A DNA stretch of 64,000 nucleotides from Mesonia oceanica (lineage in GTDB: Bacteria > Bacteroidota > Bacteroidia > Flavobacteriales > Flavobacteriaceae). Below are positions 8,820 through 18,958 of this stretch, in pieces (the first letter of the stretch is position 1; every line of letters begins with the position of its first letter). Under the pieces are notes generated by a model, which saw only the letters and a program-made list of their open reading frames with translations, was not told the DNA's origin and made no database searches. The translations under genes and the position numbers were made by a program. The DNA is taken from the NCBI RefSeq assembly GCF_902499555.1, contig NZ_CABVMM010000003.1:62001-126000 (forward strand), given 5' to 3'.

Positions 8820-9346
8820 GTTTAAAAAGCAATCCTTCTTCCAAACAAAAGTTAGTGCTGGTGATAATATTTTTTTTAATATTATTAGTGGCGTTATATT
8901 TTAAAACGTATAAAAAAATTTTTGAAACCCGTCATAAAATAAATGAGTTGGAATATTCTATACAGAACTCTCCTCAAACAAAAAAAAACATAGCAAATTT
9001 AAAGTCTCAGTTAACTTATGTAAATAATATTATTGGGTCTAAAAATGCTAACTTTGAAAACGTCCCTAAAGAATATTTAAACTTTATTGCAAATACAAAT
9101 TTTCAGGTAGAATTAATTTCTATAACTAAGACTCATTTTTATAGAGATAAGGATTTTTCCATATATACCAATCAAGTGATTTTTAAAGGGGATTATGAGA
9201 ACTTGTTGGAATTACTATATGAAACAGAAAAGAAATTTATTGAGTCAAGAATTATAAGCGCAAAAATATATAAAGAAAGAAATTACGCTGAAAAAAAGGA
9301 TTTTTTATATCTTAAAATAATATTTCAAAATTATGAAAGTATCTAG
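8816..9346 (+). CDS. GspM / PilO-like assembly protein
   Basis: A 176-aa protein with a short basic N-terminus, one membrane helix (LVLVIIFFLILLVALYF, about residues 13-29), a coiled coil (about 35-75) and a small periplasmic alpha/beta domain. That is the PilO/GspM layout. The TTG start overlaps the preceding stop, and the 3' end overlaps the lipoprotein gene by 14 nt. It would pair with the GspL-like protein in the inner-membrane platform. No sequence motif is diagnostic for this family, so context carries most of the weight. Confidence 0.6.
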   Translation: MSLKSNPSSKQKLVLVIIFFLILLVALYFKTYKKIFETRHKINELEYSIQNSPQTKKNIANLKSQLTYVNNIIGSKNANFENVPKEYLNFIANTNFQVELISITKTHFYRDKDFSIYTNQVIFKGDYENLLELLYETEKKFIESRIISAKIYKERNYAEKKDFLYLKIIFQNYESI

Positions 9347-10295
9347 TTTTCTCTCTCTCCTCTCAATATTAATTATGATGTCTTCCTGTGACGATATTTT
9401 GGAAGAAGACATATCTTCCGCTAAGATACAAGGGATTTACCCAAGGGATAACGATACGGTATATGGAAATACCGTTAACTTTTCTTGGGAGTATATCAAT
9501 GATACCGATGATTATAGGGTTCAAGTTTTCGATGAAAATCAAACTTATATATTAGACTCACTGGTTAATTCAATAAATTTCACTTACTCCCTAAATCCGG
9601 GAAGTTACAAGTGGAGGGTTAGAGGGGAGAATTTTGCTTACTATTCCCCCTATAGCCTTCCTTTGAAGTTTACCGTTACACCGTCAGATGATTTGAACAC
9701 ACAAACGGTAATACAGCATACTCCCTCTAATGGACATTTTTTTAATACTACCGATATTACATTTACCTGGGGTGATTTACCTGCGGTCGATTATTATGAA
9801 TTAGAAATTTCTAGGATTAATAATGGGGAAACTACTGAATACCAAGAATCTAATATAGAAAATACTAGCTTAACGATAGACGAAAGTGTTATAAATGAAG
9901 AGGGAAAATATACTTGGAAGGTAAGAGGGGTTAATGAAACCTCAGGAACAGTTTTTAGTGAAAGAGATTTTTATATTGATACTTCTTCCCCATCAGCTCC
10001 TTTGCTCTCGTCTCCAGATGACCAAGAAACTTTTGAGGTTTTAAATCCAACTGTAATTTTTAATTGGCAAACTGTAAATAATAATTCTAATTATCAATCA
10101 GCCGTTTCGTATTTAATAGAAGTTTCATCTCAAGAAAATTTTTCTAATATTATTTTTTCAGAAGATACCCAAAATACTTCTATACAATTTGAGTTTGATG
10201 ATCCGGGGGATTATTATTGGCGTGTTTTTTCTTATGATTTGGCTGGTAACGATGGAGGTTACAGTATTAGAAGGACATTCACGATAGAAGAATAA
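9333..10295 (+). CDS. Lipoprotein with three fibronectin III-like modules
   Basis: A 320-aa lipoprotein. The signal peptide ends in a lipobox (IMMSSC, Cys19), followed by acidic residues. Three repeats of about 90-100 aa start near residues 34, 127 and 220. Each begins with a P-x-(D/N)-G/N-x-x-F pattern, contains an F-x-W strand and ends with a conserved Y-x-W-(K/R)-V motif (YKWRVRG, YTWKVRG, YYWRVFS). This is an Ig/FnIII-like fold. The gene sits inside the secretion operon between the GspM-like and GspC-like genes, which is unusual for T2SS clusters. It may be a surface or periplasmic accessory that holds substrate; that is inference. Confidence 0.7.
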   Translation: MKVSSFLSLLSILIMMSSCDDILEEDISSAKIQGIYPRDNDTVYGNTVNFSWEYINDTDDYRVQVFDENQTYILDSLVNSINFTYSLNPGSYKWRVRGENFAYYSPYSLPLKFTVTPSDDLNTQTVIQHTPSNGHFFNTTDITFTWGDLPAVDYYELEISRINNGETTEYQESNIENTSLTIDESVINEEGKYTWKVRGVNETSGTVFSERDFYIDTSSPSAPLLSSPDDQETFEVLNPTVIFNWQTVNNNSNYQSAVSYLIEVSSQENFSNIIFSEDTQNTSIQFEFDDPGDYYWRVFSYDLAGNDGGYSIRRTFTIEE

Positions 10296-10297
10296 TT

Positions 10298-10798
10298 ATG
10301 GATAGGAAGAAAAAGCTAAATATTGTTCTTGTATTTTTTTTCATTTTGATTTGGGGAGCTGTTATTTATAAATTTTTTGGCACAAAAGAAAAAATCAACT
10401 CCTTTGATTATATGGCCTCTGACGTAAGTATGAAAATGGAGTTGAATTTAAAACCCAAAGACACTTTTCAATTACGAATTCTAAAAAACCCTTTTCAGCA
10501 AAATAAAAGTTTTTTATCAAAACCAAAGAAGGATAATCTTTCGAGCAGATTTGTTAATTCTCCATCAAATGCAAATAGCCGTAATAATATAAGCTTTCCC
10601 CTTATTAAGTATTATGGTTTTGTGAAAAATGGAATTAATAAAAATAAATTAGTGCTAGTGGAGATTGGCGGCAGGCTCTTTAAGCTACGGGAAAGTGAAG
10701 AGGTGGATGGTGTTCTTATTCGTAATGCATATTCAGATACCTTATTTGTTGAAAAAGAGAAAAAAGTAAAAAAAATTATCCGTTTTAAGAAAAGTTAG
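10298..10798 (+). CDS. GspC / PilP-like connector protein
   Basis: A 166-aa protein with one N-terminal membrane helix (LNIVLVFFFILIWGAVIYKF), a Lys/Ser/Asn-rich linker with an L-K-N-P-F motif typical of PilP/GspC linkers, and a C-terminal beta-rich domain (about 103-160). That domain contains YYGFVKNG and LVLVEIGGRLFKLRESEEVD, resembling the homology region of GspC and PilP, which binds the N0 domain of the secretin. It lies 2 bp after the lipoprotein gene. It would bridge the inner-membrane platform and GspD. Confidence comes from layout plus this motif series. Confidence 0.65.
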   Translation: MDRKKKLNIVLVFFFILIWGAVIYKFFGTKEKINSFDYMASDVSMKMELNLKPKDTFQLRILKNPFQQNKSFLSKPKKDNLSSRFVNSPSNANSRNNISFPLIKYYGFVKNGINKNKLVLVEIGGRLFKLRESEEVDGVLIRNAYSDTLFVEKEKKVKKIIRFKKS

Positions 10799-10853
10799 GG
10801 AAAATTATATATATTTACGATGTAATTCTAAACTAACCAAGAACCCTCTACAA

Positions 10854-11396
10854 ATGCAAAAAAACTTTTTTGCTTTCGTGGCATTTTTTGTCTTTATTTT
10901 TTCTTGTAAAAAAGAAAATGATTCCCAATATAAGATGATAAATAGGGGTGAAGAGGTCTTTAAGGTCAAGAAGTCTCAAATCCATATAGATGATAATACG
11001 TACACAGCCTATAGGTTGCCTAGTGAAATTTTTGTGGAAGAAGATACCCTAGTAAAGAATAATTTGCAAAAAGAACTTGTAGTTGGGTTTGAATTTAAAA
11101 ATAATACAGAAGACCTTTTGGGAGAAAATCTTACGGGTAAAGATTTAGAAAACACAATAAAATATCTTTCTTTTCAAATACAAAATGACTTTAAAATAGT
11201 AAACTCAGAAGGCGACACGCTTTCATGTTTAGGCGCTCACTTTGAGAGGACTTATAAAGTAACTCCGTTTAAAAGAGTTCTCCTCTATTTTAATGGTGTT
11301 AGTGAAGGGGAAGATGTTCGTCTGGTTTATAATGATAAATTATATAAAAAAGGTATCATGGATTTCAATTTAGGAAACAAGCCTGTTAAACTGTAA
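10854..11396 (+). CDS. Small lipoprotein of unknown function
   Basis: A 180-aa protein with a lipoprotein signal (VFIFSC, Cys18) followed by KKEND. The mature part is beta-rich with no family I recognise. It is the last gene of the secretion block and sits 55 bp after the GspC-like gene. A pilotin-like role for the secretin is possible because none is otherwise evident, but no sequence feature proves it. The next 214 bp to the giant shell gene are non-coding and AT-rich, with no convincing terminator or consensus promoter. Confidence 0.6.
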   Translation: MQKNFFAFVAFFVFIFSCKKENDSQYKMINRGEEVFKVKKSQIHIDDNTYTAYRLPSEIFVEEDTLVKNNLQKELVVGFEFKNNTEDLLGENLTGKDLENTIKYLSFQIQNDFKIVNSEGDTLSCLGAHFERTYKVTPFKRVLLYFNGVSEGEDVRLVYNDKLYKKGIMDFNLGNKPVKL

Positions 11397-11610
11397 ATTT
11401 TGAAAGAAATATGGTTTTCAGAATGATTTTTTGTTTGTCGTGCTTTTTCTTTTGGAATACTATGTTCATTAGTAGGTTGTTTGGGATAGATTACATTAAA
11501 AAACAAAATATAGTAAGAGGTTAAGAAGTTCATACATTAAAGATATATTGAAATTAGTATTTAATAGATCAAGTTCTGTAATAAAAATAATAAGATAAAC
11601 ATTTCCGTAT

Positions 11611-14600
11611 ATGCGCCATATTAGAAAAAGTAAATTAGCTAAAGTTGTTGCTGTTTATTTATCGTTGCAACTAGTAATTTCAATAGTTCAGCCTTCATAT
11701 ATTTATGCTTTAACCGGAGGACCTTCTCAGCCCGAGTTTAACTCATTTACGCCTATAGGTACTTCAGATATGGTTAGCTTGACCTCTGGTAATTTTAATT
11801 ACAATATTCCGATAATGGATGTTGGAGGCTATCCATTAAACTTAGCTTATGATTCTGGAGTAACTATGGATCAAGAGGCTTCTTGGGTGGGCTTAGGTTG
11901 GAATTTAAACGTTGGGCAGATTAATAGGCAAATAAGAGGTATTCCGGATGATTTTGACGGTGATGAAATAACTTATGAAAATAACACCAAACCTAATTTA
12001 ACGGTTGGGGTGGGAGCAAATGTAAATGCTCAGGCTTTTGGTATAGAGTCATTGGGCCTTAATGTGGGTGGTGGTGTGACGGCACAATATAATAATTATC
12101 AAGGGGTTTCTGTTTCTACATCGCGGTCATTTTCTTTTAATATGGCGAATACGGTAAATGTAGGGATGTCTTTAAATGCATCAGCTATTGAGGGGGTTTC
12201 TATTTCTCCGAATCTTTCGTTAAGTACGACAATGGGTTTTACCGATCATGCCTTTCAAAGTGGGCTTTCAGCAAATTATGGAGTAGGGATAACCTATAAT
12301 TCCAGACAGGGATTGTCCAGTTTAAATTTGCAATCCAGTATGTCGTTAAGCGCATATCAAAGAAAGTGGGATAAAAAAGACAGCAGTAAGGAAATAACAG
12401 AAGATAAAAACTCTAAAAAGGTTATAGGGCTTAGTGGTAGCGGTAAAATTTCTTACTTAACCAATACTTTTACTCCAACCAAGAGGGTTCCCTACGTTAA
12501 TAAAAATTACACCTTTGCATTTTCCTATGGAGGAGATTTTTGGGGTATAGATGGCGAAATTGGAGGTTCTGCGTTTGGTAGCTATCAAAAAATAGATGAT
12601 GATTTTAGAAGCTTTACAAGTAAGGCTTATGGTTATGAAAATACAGAACATGCTACCAATGCCGACGTTCTAGACTTTAATAGGGAAAATGACAAAGTGG
12701 TCAATAAAAACACAAGGGTTTTGCCTGTGCTAAACTATACTCACGATATTTACTCCATCAATGGTCAAGGAATTGGGGGTATGTTTCGTCCTTTTAAAAG
12801 TCAGGTAGGTTATGTATATGATCCTTTTGTACAGGATGTGTCTTCTAGTTTGTCTTTGGGTGGAGAAGCAGAGGCCGGTACTGGAGTTCATGTAGGTTTA
12901 GATATAACAGATTCTCCTTCTGTAAGTAATACAGGTGTTTGGAATACAGTTGCTAACCAATACTTTGAAAAAAGTGAAAATAATGATTTGCTTTATGAAC
13001 CTACTTATTATCAATTGATAGGGGAAATGAGTGTTGATGAAGATTTAAATTATCAAACACTTAATGAAGAAGATCCATCAACTCTTAATAATGTGTTAGT
13101 TGGCGGCAAAGATCCTATTTCTTTAGATATAATGGGGAATTCTTCCAACAAAAAAGCATTGAATGTGTATCGTCAGAAAACAGAGATCGGGCAATTGCTT
13201 GACGAGCATGCTAATATTCCTATTCATGATAAAATTAAAAGGGAATCAAGGGCGAAAAGAAATACTTCTATTCAAAAATTTAGTGTTGAAGAAGCGATAG
13301 ATAATAATGACCCTTTTATAATGATAGATGGGGATGTGGCTTCTAATGCAAATCTAGAAACTATTGATCCTAAAATTAAACCTCACCATACCGCCGCTTA
13401 TAAATTATTGCAGCCAGGAGGTACAAGATACATTTATGGGGAAACCGCTTATAACTGGACGAAAAAAGAAACTACTTTTGCAGTAAATCAAAATCAAAAT
13501 TCTGTTGACTGCACGAAGGGGTTAGTAGAATACGGTTCTTCAGAAGATGGTTTAAGTAATTCATCAGGGAATGATCATTTGTATAATGGTGTCACCACTC
13601 CTTCTTATGCGCATACTTTTTTGTTAAGTTCTATTCTTTCTGCTGATTACGAAGACTTGACAGGTGATGGGGTTTCAGATGATGATTTAGGTGCTTACAC
13701 AAAATTTAACTATGTAACTAAAAATAGCAATTATAAATGGAGGGTGCCTTTTCAGTATAGAAAAGCAACATATAATGAAGGTTTAAAGACGCTTAAAAAA
13801 GATCAAAAAGGAAATTATATTTATGGGGAGAAAGAGTTAAAATATATACGGTATATTGAGACTAAGACCCATGTGGCTGTGTTTTCTTTAAAACCAAGAA
13901 AAGACGGTTATGGGGTCTCGGGTAAAGATGGAGGTAGAAGTAATAGTGCTAAAATGTATCGATTGCACAAAATAGAACTTTATTCTAAACCAGAGTTAAA
14001 TACAGCCGATTTTAATATTATAAAACAGGGAAACGGAAATTTACAGAATATCTCTGTTTCTCCAATTAAAACTGCTTTTTTTGAATATAATTATTCGCTT
14101 TGTAAAAACTTACCAAATCATATTGAGTATGATCCTGAAGATTTGGAAAATGAAGATGGTAAATTAACACTTTCTAAAGTGTATTTTACTTATAAAGATT
14201 CTCATATGGGTAAATATACTCCGTATACTTTTAATTACAGTAATGAAAATCCTGATTACGGGGTTAAAGACTATAATGTATGGGGTAATTACAAAAAAAA
14301 TCAAGGGGGGTGTCGAGCAAGTGAAGGTCTAACAGCTCCAGAATTTCCTTTTGTAGAGCAAGATAAAACTCAACAAGACCGATGGTCACAAAGTTGGTCC
14401 TTAGCTAATATAAAATTGCCGTCAGGAGGTGAGATTAACGTAGAATATGAATCTGATGATTATAAATACGTTCAAAATAAAAAAGCAATGCGAATGTTTA
14501 AAGTTTCCGGAGCAGGAAACAGTTCGGCTCCTTCCTCATCAGCAGTCAATAGAACAAAATTGTTTTCTGGAAGTACAGATTATAAGTACTTGTATGTGAA

Positions 14601-17340
14601 ATTAGATGAACAAACCCCGATTTCCAATTCAGAATTTAGAAGAAATTATTTAGGGGTACACGCAAACAAACCTATTTACTTCAGGTTTCTTCTCAATATG
14701 ACGAAAGCCGGACAAAATAGCTTGAACAGTGAATATGATTATGTAAGTGGCTATTTTAACATCCGCAAAAATTCAGAGAGTCTCCCAGAGGTAAATGTTT
14801 TTCAATTAAATAATGAGGTGTATGCGGCTATCGCGATGGAGTTTCTAGATTTAGAAGGAGGGGTAAATGGAAATAAAAAGGTGAATCCAATATCTAAAGC
14901 GGGATGGTATTTTGGTAGAAAATATATGAATAAAGTAGTATATGGTTTTAGTGAAGGTGGAGGGGTTAATGTAGAAGATATAGCCAGACAGCTCATGTCT
15001 ACTTTAGCCAATGCAAAAGAAATTTTATTTGGTCCAAATGCTAGGCTAAGAAACGATAAAATGTGTGCACGTAATTTTGCCTCGTCTAAATCGTGGATTA
15101 GATTACAAAATGGTGATAAAAATAAATTGGGAGGAGGTTCAAGGGTTAAATCGGTAAAACTAAGTGATAATTGGGGCCCCATGGTAAAAGAAAGTGATGC
15201 AGATGCTCGCTATAACCAAAAGTACGGGCAAACTTATTCTTATACATTAACCGATGGAACTTCAAGTAGTGGTGTAGCTTCTTATGAACCACTGGGCTCT
15301 CACGAAAATCCTTTTGTTGAACCCTTTTATAATGATGGCGAGAGGTTAACTGCACCTAAAGAGACAAATTATGTAGAGAAACCTTTTGGGCAGTCTTTTT
15401 TTCCTTCACCAACTGTAACTTATAGTCGTGTAGAGGTAAAAAGTATATTGCCGGAAGATTATCAAGAAAGCTCGCAAACATTTACCAATCAAAAAAGCGG
15501 TACAGGTAAAACGGTAAAAGAGTTTTATACCACTAAAGATTTCCCGACAATTACCGACCATACGAGTATGGGTGATTTAGATGGGAATTACTATACCAAT
15601 GCGAACGACGCCGTACTCAACTCTATCAAATCACTCTTAAATGCAGATGTTAGTACGATGACAGAACTCGCCCTTTCACAAGGCTTTGTGGTGAGAACTA
15701 ACGATATGAACGGAAAGCCTAAAAGCGAAAAAATTTATAATGAGTCAGGAAACCTTATTTCTGGAATAGATTATAAATACAAAGTAAGCAGTACCAATTC
15801 TAGTGAACTTGATAATGTAGTTAAGGTAATTGGTAAAGATGGAGTCGTAAAGGATAAAGAGATAGGGGTGCAATATGATATTATCAATGATTTTAGAAAA
15901 AATTATTCAAAAACAGAAGTCTTTGGTGTGCAAACCAATGTAGCTATTTTTACAATAGGTATATTTCCAATAGTAATTCCAACCGTTTTCTCTAGTAGGG
16001 CAGATCATGAAACGGTATATAAAGGAACTTCTACTACCAAAGTCATCCATACAACGGCTATTCTTGAAGAGAAAGTAGCTTACGATTTAGGAGCTAGGGT
16101 AAGTACAAAGAATTTAGCATGGAGTGAAGATACCGGGGAAGTTTTGTTAACCGAAACCAATAACGAGTATAACGACACCTATTATACGTTTAACTTCCCG
16201 GCACGATGGAACCCCAAATACGAGAATATGGGAAGGGCGTCCAAAAATATAGGTCTAAAAGGAAGAATGAGATACAATGATAATGCCTTCAAATTATCCT
16301 CTTCCTACAATAATACAGATATTTCTCAATACTTAAGGTTAGGAGATGAAATTATACTTTCTGAATATGTTCAAGAATTTGGTTCTTGGGGTATTGAAAG
16401 AAATAGATGCTGGGTGGTCGATTATAATGCCGATGGATCAGGAGTGGTGTTGATGGATAGAGAAGGAAATGTATTGAATTACAGTAGTAGTATCTTATCT
16501 CAATTTCTACATTTTGAAGTAGTAAGGTCAGGTTACAGGAACCAACAAAACTCCTCGATGGCTTCAATAACTTTAATGAAAAACCCTTTAGATAATGATC
16601 TTATTGAAGATTCAGATTTTTATGTAAGTTCTTCCAACAGTGCAGTAAGAGTTATCAATGCTTCTGCAGTTGAGTTTACCGATTTTTGGGCGGCCCAATG
16701 TGAAGCCAATTTACCTTATACGTATTTTACAGCAGGTAGCGGTGGAGAAGAAAATTACAGTATTTACGATATCTGTGAATATTTTCCTTATAATCCTTAC
16801 GTGTTCAATATAAAGGGAGATTATAAACCAAAACGATCCTATGCGTTTTTAACCGGTAGATCTTCCGCTTCGTCAGCAAATTTACAACATGAAGGTTTTT
16901 TCACCTCTTTTACGCCCTATTACATCCCAAATGAAGATGGAGATGCTTGGGTAGAAAATTTACCGGAAGAGTTGGAAGACTGGACATTTGCCAGTGAAGT
17001 TACTCAATATAGTCCTTACGGAGCCGAACTGGAAAACAGGGATGCTTTAGGAAGGTACTCTTCTGCTCAATATGGTTATCACTATACCTTGCCAACAGCA
17101 GTAGCTAGTAACAGTAGCTATGGCAAGATGGGCTACGACGGTTTTGAAGATTATGAAGAAAACACCATTGCTGAAGGTGAAAAGCATTTTAGCTTTCAGG
17201 ATGGAGAAGAAGCGAATGGAGAGGAGATTGACCTTAACGACCTTACAGAAAAAGAAGCACATACAGGACGTAAAAGTATTATCGTGCTACCAAATAGTAA
17301 TATTAAACTAACCAAAAATTTAGAAGATTGTGAAGAGTAG
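11611..17340 (+). CDS. Giant Rhs/Tc-like shell protein (1909 aa)
   Basis: A secreted protein with a Sec-type signal (about residues 1-34: basic MRHIRKSK, then a long hydrophobic stretch). The following segment (about 38-110) contains PIGTSDMVSLTSGNFNYNIP and SWVGLGWNLNVGQINR, the N-terminal signature I associate with Bacteroidota Rhs-like or SpvB/TcB-type proteins. The rest is a long beta-rich scaffold without clear YD repeats. I see no toxin domain. The protein stops at LEDCEE, directly before a gene encoding a tail module that I recall as the normal C-terminus of such proteins, so the shell appears split. Its role as half of a cocoon-like container with the 3195-aa Rhs protein is inference from Rhs/TcB-TcC architecture. 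Confidence 0.72.
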   Translation: MRHIRKSKLAKVVAVYLSLQLVISIVQPSYIYALTGGPSQPEFNSFTPIGTSDMVSLTSGNFNYNIPIMDVGGYPLNLAYDSGVTMDQEASWVGLGWNLNVGQINRQIRGIPDDFDGDEITYENNTKPNLTVGVGANVNAQAFGIESLGLNVGGGVTAQYNNYQGVSVSTSRSFSFNMANTVNVGMSLNASAIEGVSISPNLSLSTTMGFTDHAFQSGLSANYGVGITYNSRQGLSSLNLQSSMSLSAYQRKWDKKDSSKEITEDKNSKKVIGLSGSGKISYLTNTFTPTKRVPYVNKNYTFAFSYGGDFWGIDGEIGGSAFGSYQKIDDDFRSFTSKAYGYENTEHATNADVLDFNRENDKVVNKNTRVLPVLNYTHDIYSINGQGIGGMFRPFKSQVGYVYDPFVQDVSSSLSLGGEAEAGTGVHVGLDITDSPSVSNTGVWNTVANQYFEKSENNDLLYEPTYYQLIGEMSVDEDLNYQTLNEEDPSTLNNVLVGGKDPISLDIMGNSSNKKALNVYRQKTEIGQLLDEHANIPIHDKIKRESRAKRNTSIQKFSVEEAIDNNDPFIMIDGDVASNANLETIDPKIKPHHTAAYKLLQPGGTRYIYGETAYNWTKKETTFAVNQNQNSVDCTKGLVEYGSSEDGLSNSSGNDHLYNGVTTPSYAHTFLLSSILSADYEDLTGDGVSDDDLGAYTKFNYVTKNSNYKWRVPFQYRKATYNEGLKTLKKDQKGNYIYGEKELKYIRYIETKTHVAVFSLKPRKDGYGVSGKDGGRSNSAKMYRLHKIELYSKPELNTADFNIIKQGNGNLQNISVSPIKTAFFEYNYSLCKNLPNHIEYDPEDLENEDGKLTLSKVYFTYKDSHMGKYTPYTFNYSNENPDYGVKDYNVWGNYKKNQGGCRASEGLTAPEFPFVEQDKTQQDRWSQSWSLANIKLPSGGEINVEYESDDYKYVQNKKAMRMFKVSGAGNSSAPSSSAVNRTKLFSGSTDYKYLYVKLDEQTPISNSEFRRNYLGVHANKPIYFRFLLNMTKAGQNSLNSEYDYVSGYFNIRKNSESLPEVNVFQLNNEVYAAIAMEFLDLEGGVNGNKKVNPISKAGWYFGRKYMNKVVYGFSEGGGVNVEDIARQLMSTLANAKEILFGPNARLRNDKMCARNFASSKSWIRLQNGDKNKLGGGSRVKSVKLSDNWGPMVKESDADARYNQKYGQTYSYTLTDGTSSSGVASYEPLGSHENPFVEPFYNDGERLTAPKETNYVEKPFGQSFFPSPTVTYSRVEVKSILPEDYQESSQTFTNQKSGTGKTVKEFYTTKDFPTITDHTSMGDLDGNYYTNANDAVLNSIKSLLNADVSTMTELALSQGFVVRTNDMNGKPKSEKIYNESGNLISGIDYKYKVSSTNSSELDNVVKVIGKDGVVKDKEIGVQYDIINDFRKNYSKTEVFGVQTNVAIFTIGIFPIVIPTVFSSRADHETVYKGTSTTKVIHTTAILEEKVAYDLGARVSTKNLAWSEDTGEVLLTETNNEYNDTYYTFNFPARWNPKYENMGRASKNIGLKGRMRYNDNAFKLSSSYNNTDISQYLRLGDEIILSEYVQEFGSWGIERNRCWVVDYNADGSGVVLMDREGNVLNYSSSILSQFLHFEVVRSGYRNQQNSSMASITLMKNPLDNDLIEDSDFYVSSSNSAVRVINASAVEFTDFWAAQCEANLPYTYFTAGSGGEENYSIYDICEYFPYNPYVFNIKGDYKPKRSYAFLTGRSSASSANLQHEGFFTSFTPYYIPNEDGDAWVENLPEELEDWTFASEVTQYSPYGAELENRDALGRYSSAQYGYHYTLPTAVASNSSYGKMGYDGFEDYEENTIAEGEKHFSFQDGEEANGEEIDLNDLTEKEAHTGRKSIIVLPNSNIKLTKNLEDCEE

Positions 17341-17371
17341 CTTTTTATAAAAATAAATTAAGTCAAATAAT

Positions 17372-18955
17372 ATGATTAAGACAAAATACCTCCTAATAAT
17401 TTACTTATTGAGCTTTGGCGTTATGTTTCCTCAGGATTGTACTAAAAGATTTTCTTTTTTACTAAATCGATGTGGTTCTCTCAGTGGCTCAGAAAAAGAT
17501 ATACTTGAACAAAATCTTTTAGATTTCCTTAATTCTTTGCCTCAAGACGGAACTATTGAATTATCTTTTATTGGACTTATGAGTAGTGATTTTGAGTCGT
17601 CTGATAATTATATTGGACCAGCATATTTAAATTCCAATAATTATTCAATTTTTGAAAACTACATTAGTAATATTTATAATACTTCCGATGGACCAGGTTC
17701 TCATTATTGGAATTCTGGATTTCAAACTTTAAATGATTTGTATATAAATGATTATCCCGATATTGTTGTAGTAGTTTCTCATGATAATTATTTTGGACCA
17801 GTACCAAGTAATTGGGCTCCTAATGGGGGAACACAAAGTGCATATAATTTACTTCAAAGTAATATTCAAAATATTAATAATAATTCCCATTTATTTTTTT
17901 GCTTAGATCTAGGAGATTCAGCTTATCTCCATGAAACCCCTCCCGGATCTCAATATCCTGGTGATGAGTATTATCTCGAAGGAGGTCCTAATAGCACAAA
18001 CTATGCGCGATGGGCTTTAGAGTATTATTATAATGGTATAGATGTTCCAAACAAAGCGGAAGAATTGTATGTAAGTGATGACTTGTATAATAATGATTAT
18101 TGGGCTTCTTTAAACTATTTTACTGATTTAGGTGATGTATTAAAAAAGATGTATTTAATAAGTTGCATTGATTGTTACCCACCTCAAAATTTACATGTTG
18201 AACCTTTAGAAAATAATTCTAATTCTTACTCAGTTATTTTTAGCTGGTCTGAAACTAATTCTCCTCTTTCATCGGAATGGGAGGTAGTTTATGGGGTAGA
18301 GGGTTTTTCACCTTATACAGAAGGACAAAGCATTATTACTAACGATAATCCTTTGTTAATAGAAGGTTTAGAAGGAGATCAGACTTATGATTTTTATGTA
18401 AGGTCAAGATGTAGTGCTAACGATGTAAGCTTATATACAGGACCTATAAGTATAAATGTATGTATTCCTTGCCCCAATTGTAATTCATTTAAATTAGAAC
18501 CAAACGAGAAATATGTATTGAACGCTTGGGTAAAAGAAGGGCATGCTGCTCAACAAACTTCATATGATAATAGTTCTATAGAACTATCCTATAACGGGAG
18601 TTCGCAAATAGATGTATGTACTACTAGTGGAAAATTAATAGAAGGTTGGCAACAAGTGTATGGAGAGTTTGTGGTTCCTGCTAATGCAACCAATATCAAT
18701 ATCTCTTTAATCAACAATAATAATGATGTGGCTTGTTATTTTGACGATATCAGGATTCATCCATACAATAGTAACTTAAAATCTTTTGTGTACGACCAGA
18801 AAACACAAAAGTTAATGGCAGAACTTGATGAAAATAATTATGCCACCTTTTATGAATATGATAACGAAGGAGGCTTAATTCGGGTAAAAAAAGAAACTGA
18901 ACGTGGGGTTTATACCATTCAAGAAACCCGTTCCGGTACACAAAAATCAGAGTAA
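17372..18955 (+). CDS. Secreted protein: degenerate vWA-like domain, FnIII, constant Rhs-associated tail
   Basis: A 527-aa protein with a signal peptide (MIKTKYLLIIYLLSFGVMFP). Residues about 22-265 resemble a von Willebrand A domain: FSFLLNRCGSLSGSEKDIL sits where FVIDxSGSMxGSE would be, so the metal-site Asp and first Ser are replaced by Asn and Cys, and DIVVVVSHDN follows later. A fibronectin III-like module (about 270-360) is next. The last 161 residues (from CPNCNSFKL, about 367) form the constant tail shared with the next two genes. That tail is a carbohydrate-binding-like beta domain followed by an Rhs/YD-type motif (ATFYEYDNEGGLIRVKKETE). It lies 31 bp after the shell gene and 3 bp before the next tail-bearing gene. 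Confidence 0.65.
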   Translation: MIKTKYLLIIYLLSFGVMFPQDCTKRFSFLLNRCGSLSGSEKDILEQNLLDFLNSLPQDGTIELSFIGLMSSDFESSDNYIGPAYLNSNNYSIFENYISNIYNTSDGPGSHYWNSGFQTLNDLYINDYPDIVVVVSHDNYFGPVPSNWAPNGGTQSAYNLLQSNIQNINNNSHLFFCLDLGDSAYLHETPPGSQYPGDEYYLEGGPNSTNYARWALEYYYNGIDVPNKAEELYVSDDLYNNDYWASLNYFTDLGDVLKKMYLISCIDCYPPQNLHVEPLENNSNSYSVIFSWSETNSPLSSEWEVVYGVEGFSPYTEGQSIITNDNPLLIEGLEGDQTYDFYVRSRCSANDVSLYTGPISINVCIPCPNCNSFKLEPNEKYVLNAWVKEGHAAQQTSYDNSSIELSYNGSSQIDVCTTSGKLIEGWQQVYGEFVVPANATNINISLINNNNDVACYFDDIRIHPYNSNLKSFVYDQKTQKLMAELDENNYATFYEYDNEGGLIRVKKETERGVYTIQETRSGTQKSE

Positions 18956-18958
18956 GGT

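Noticed and set aside
326..11396. Type IV pilus for twitching or DNA uptake
   Set aside because: There is no PilT-like retraction ATPase and the operon continues into secreted giants, so a type II-like system fits better; a pilus cannot be fully excluded.
11327..11533. Minus-strand frame of 68 aa between the secretion operon and shell gene
   Set aside because: It overlaps the lipoprotein gene end and has no ribosome site, signal or recognisable domain.
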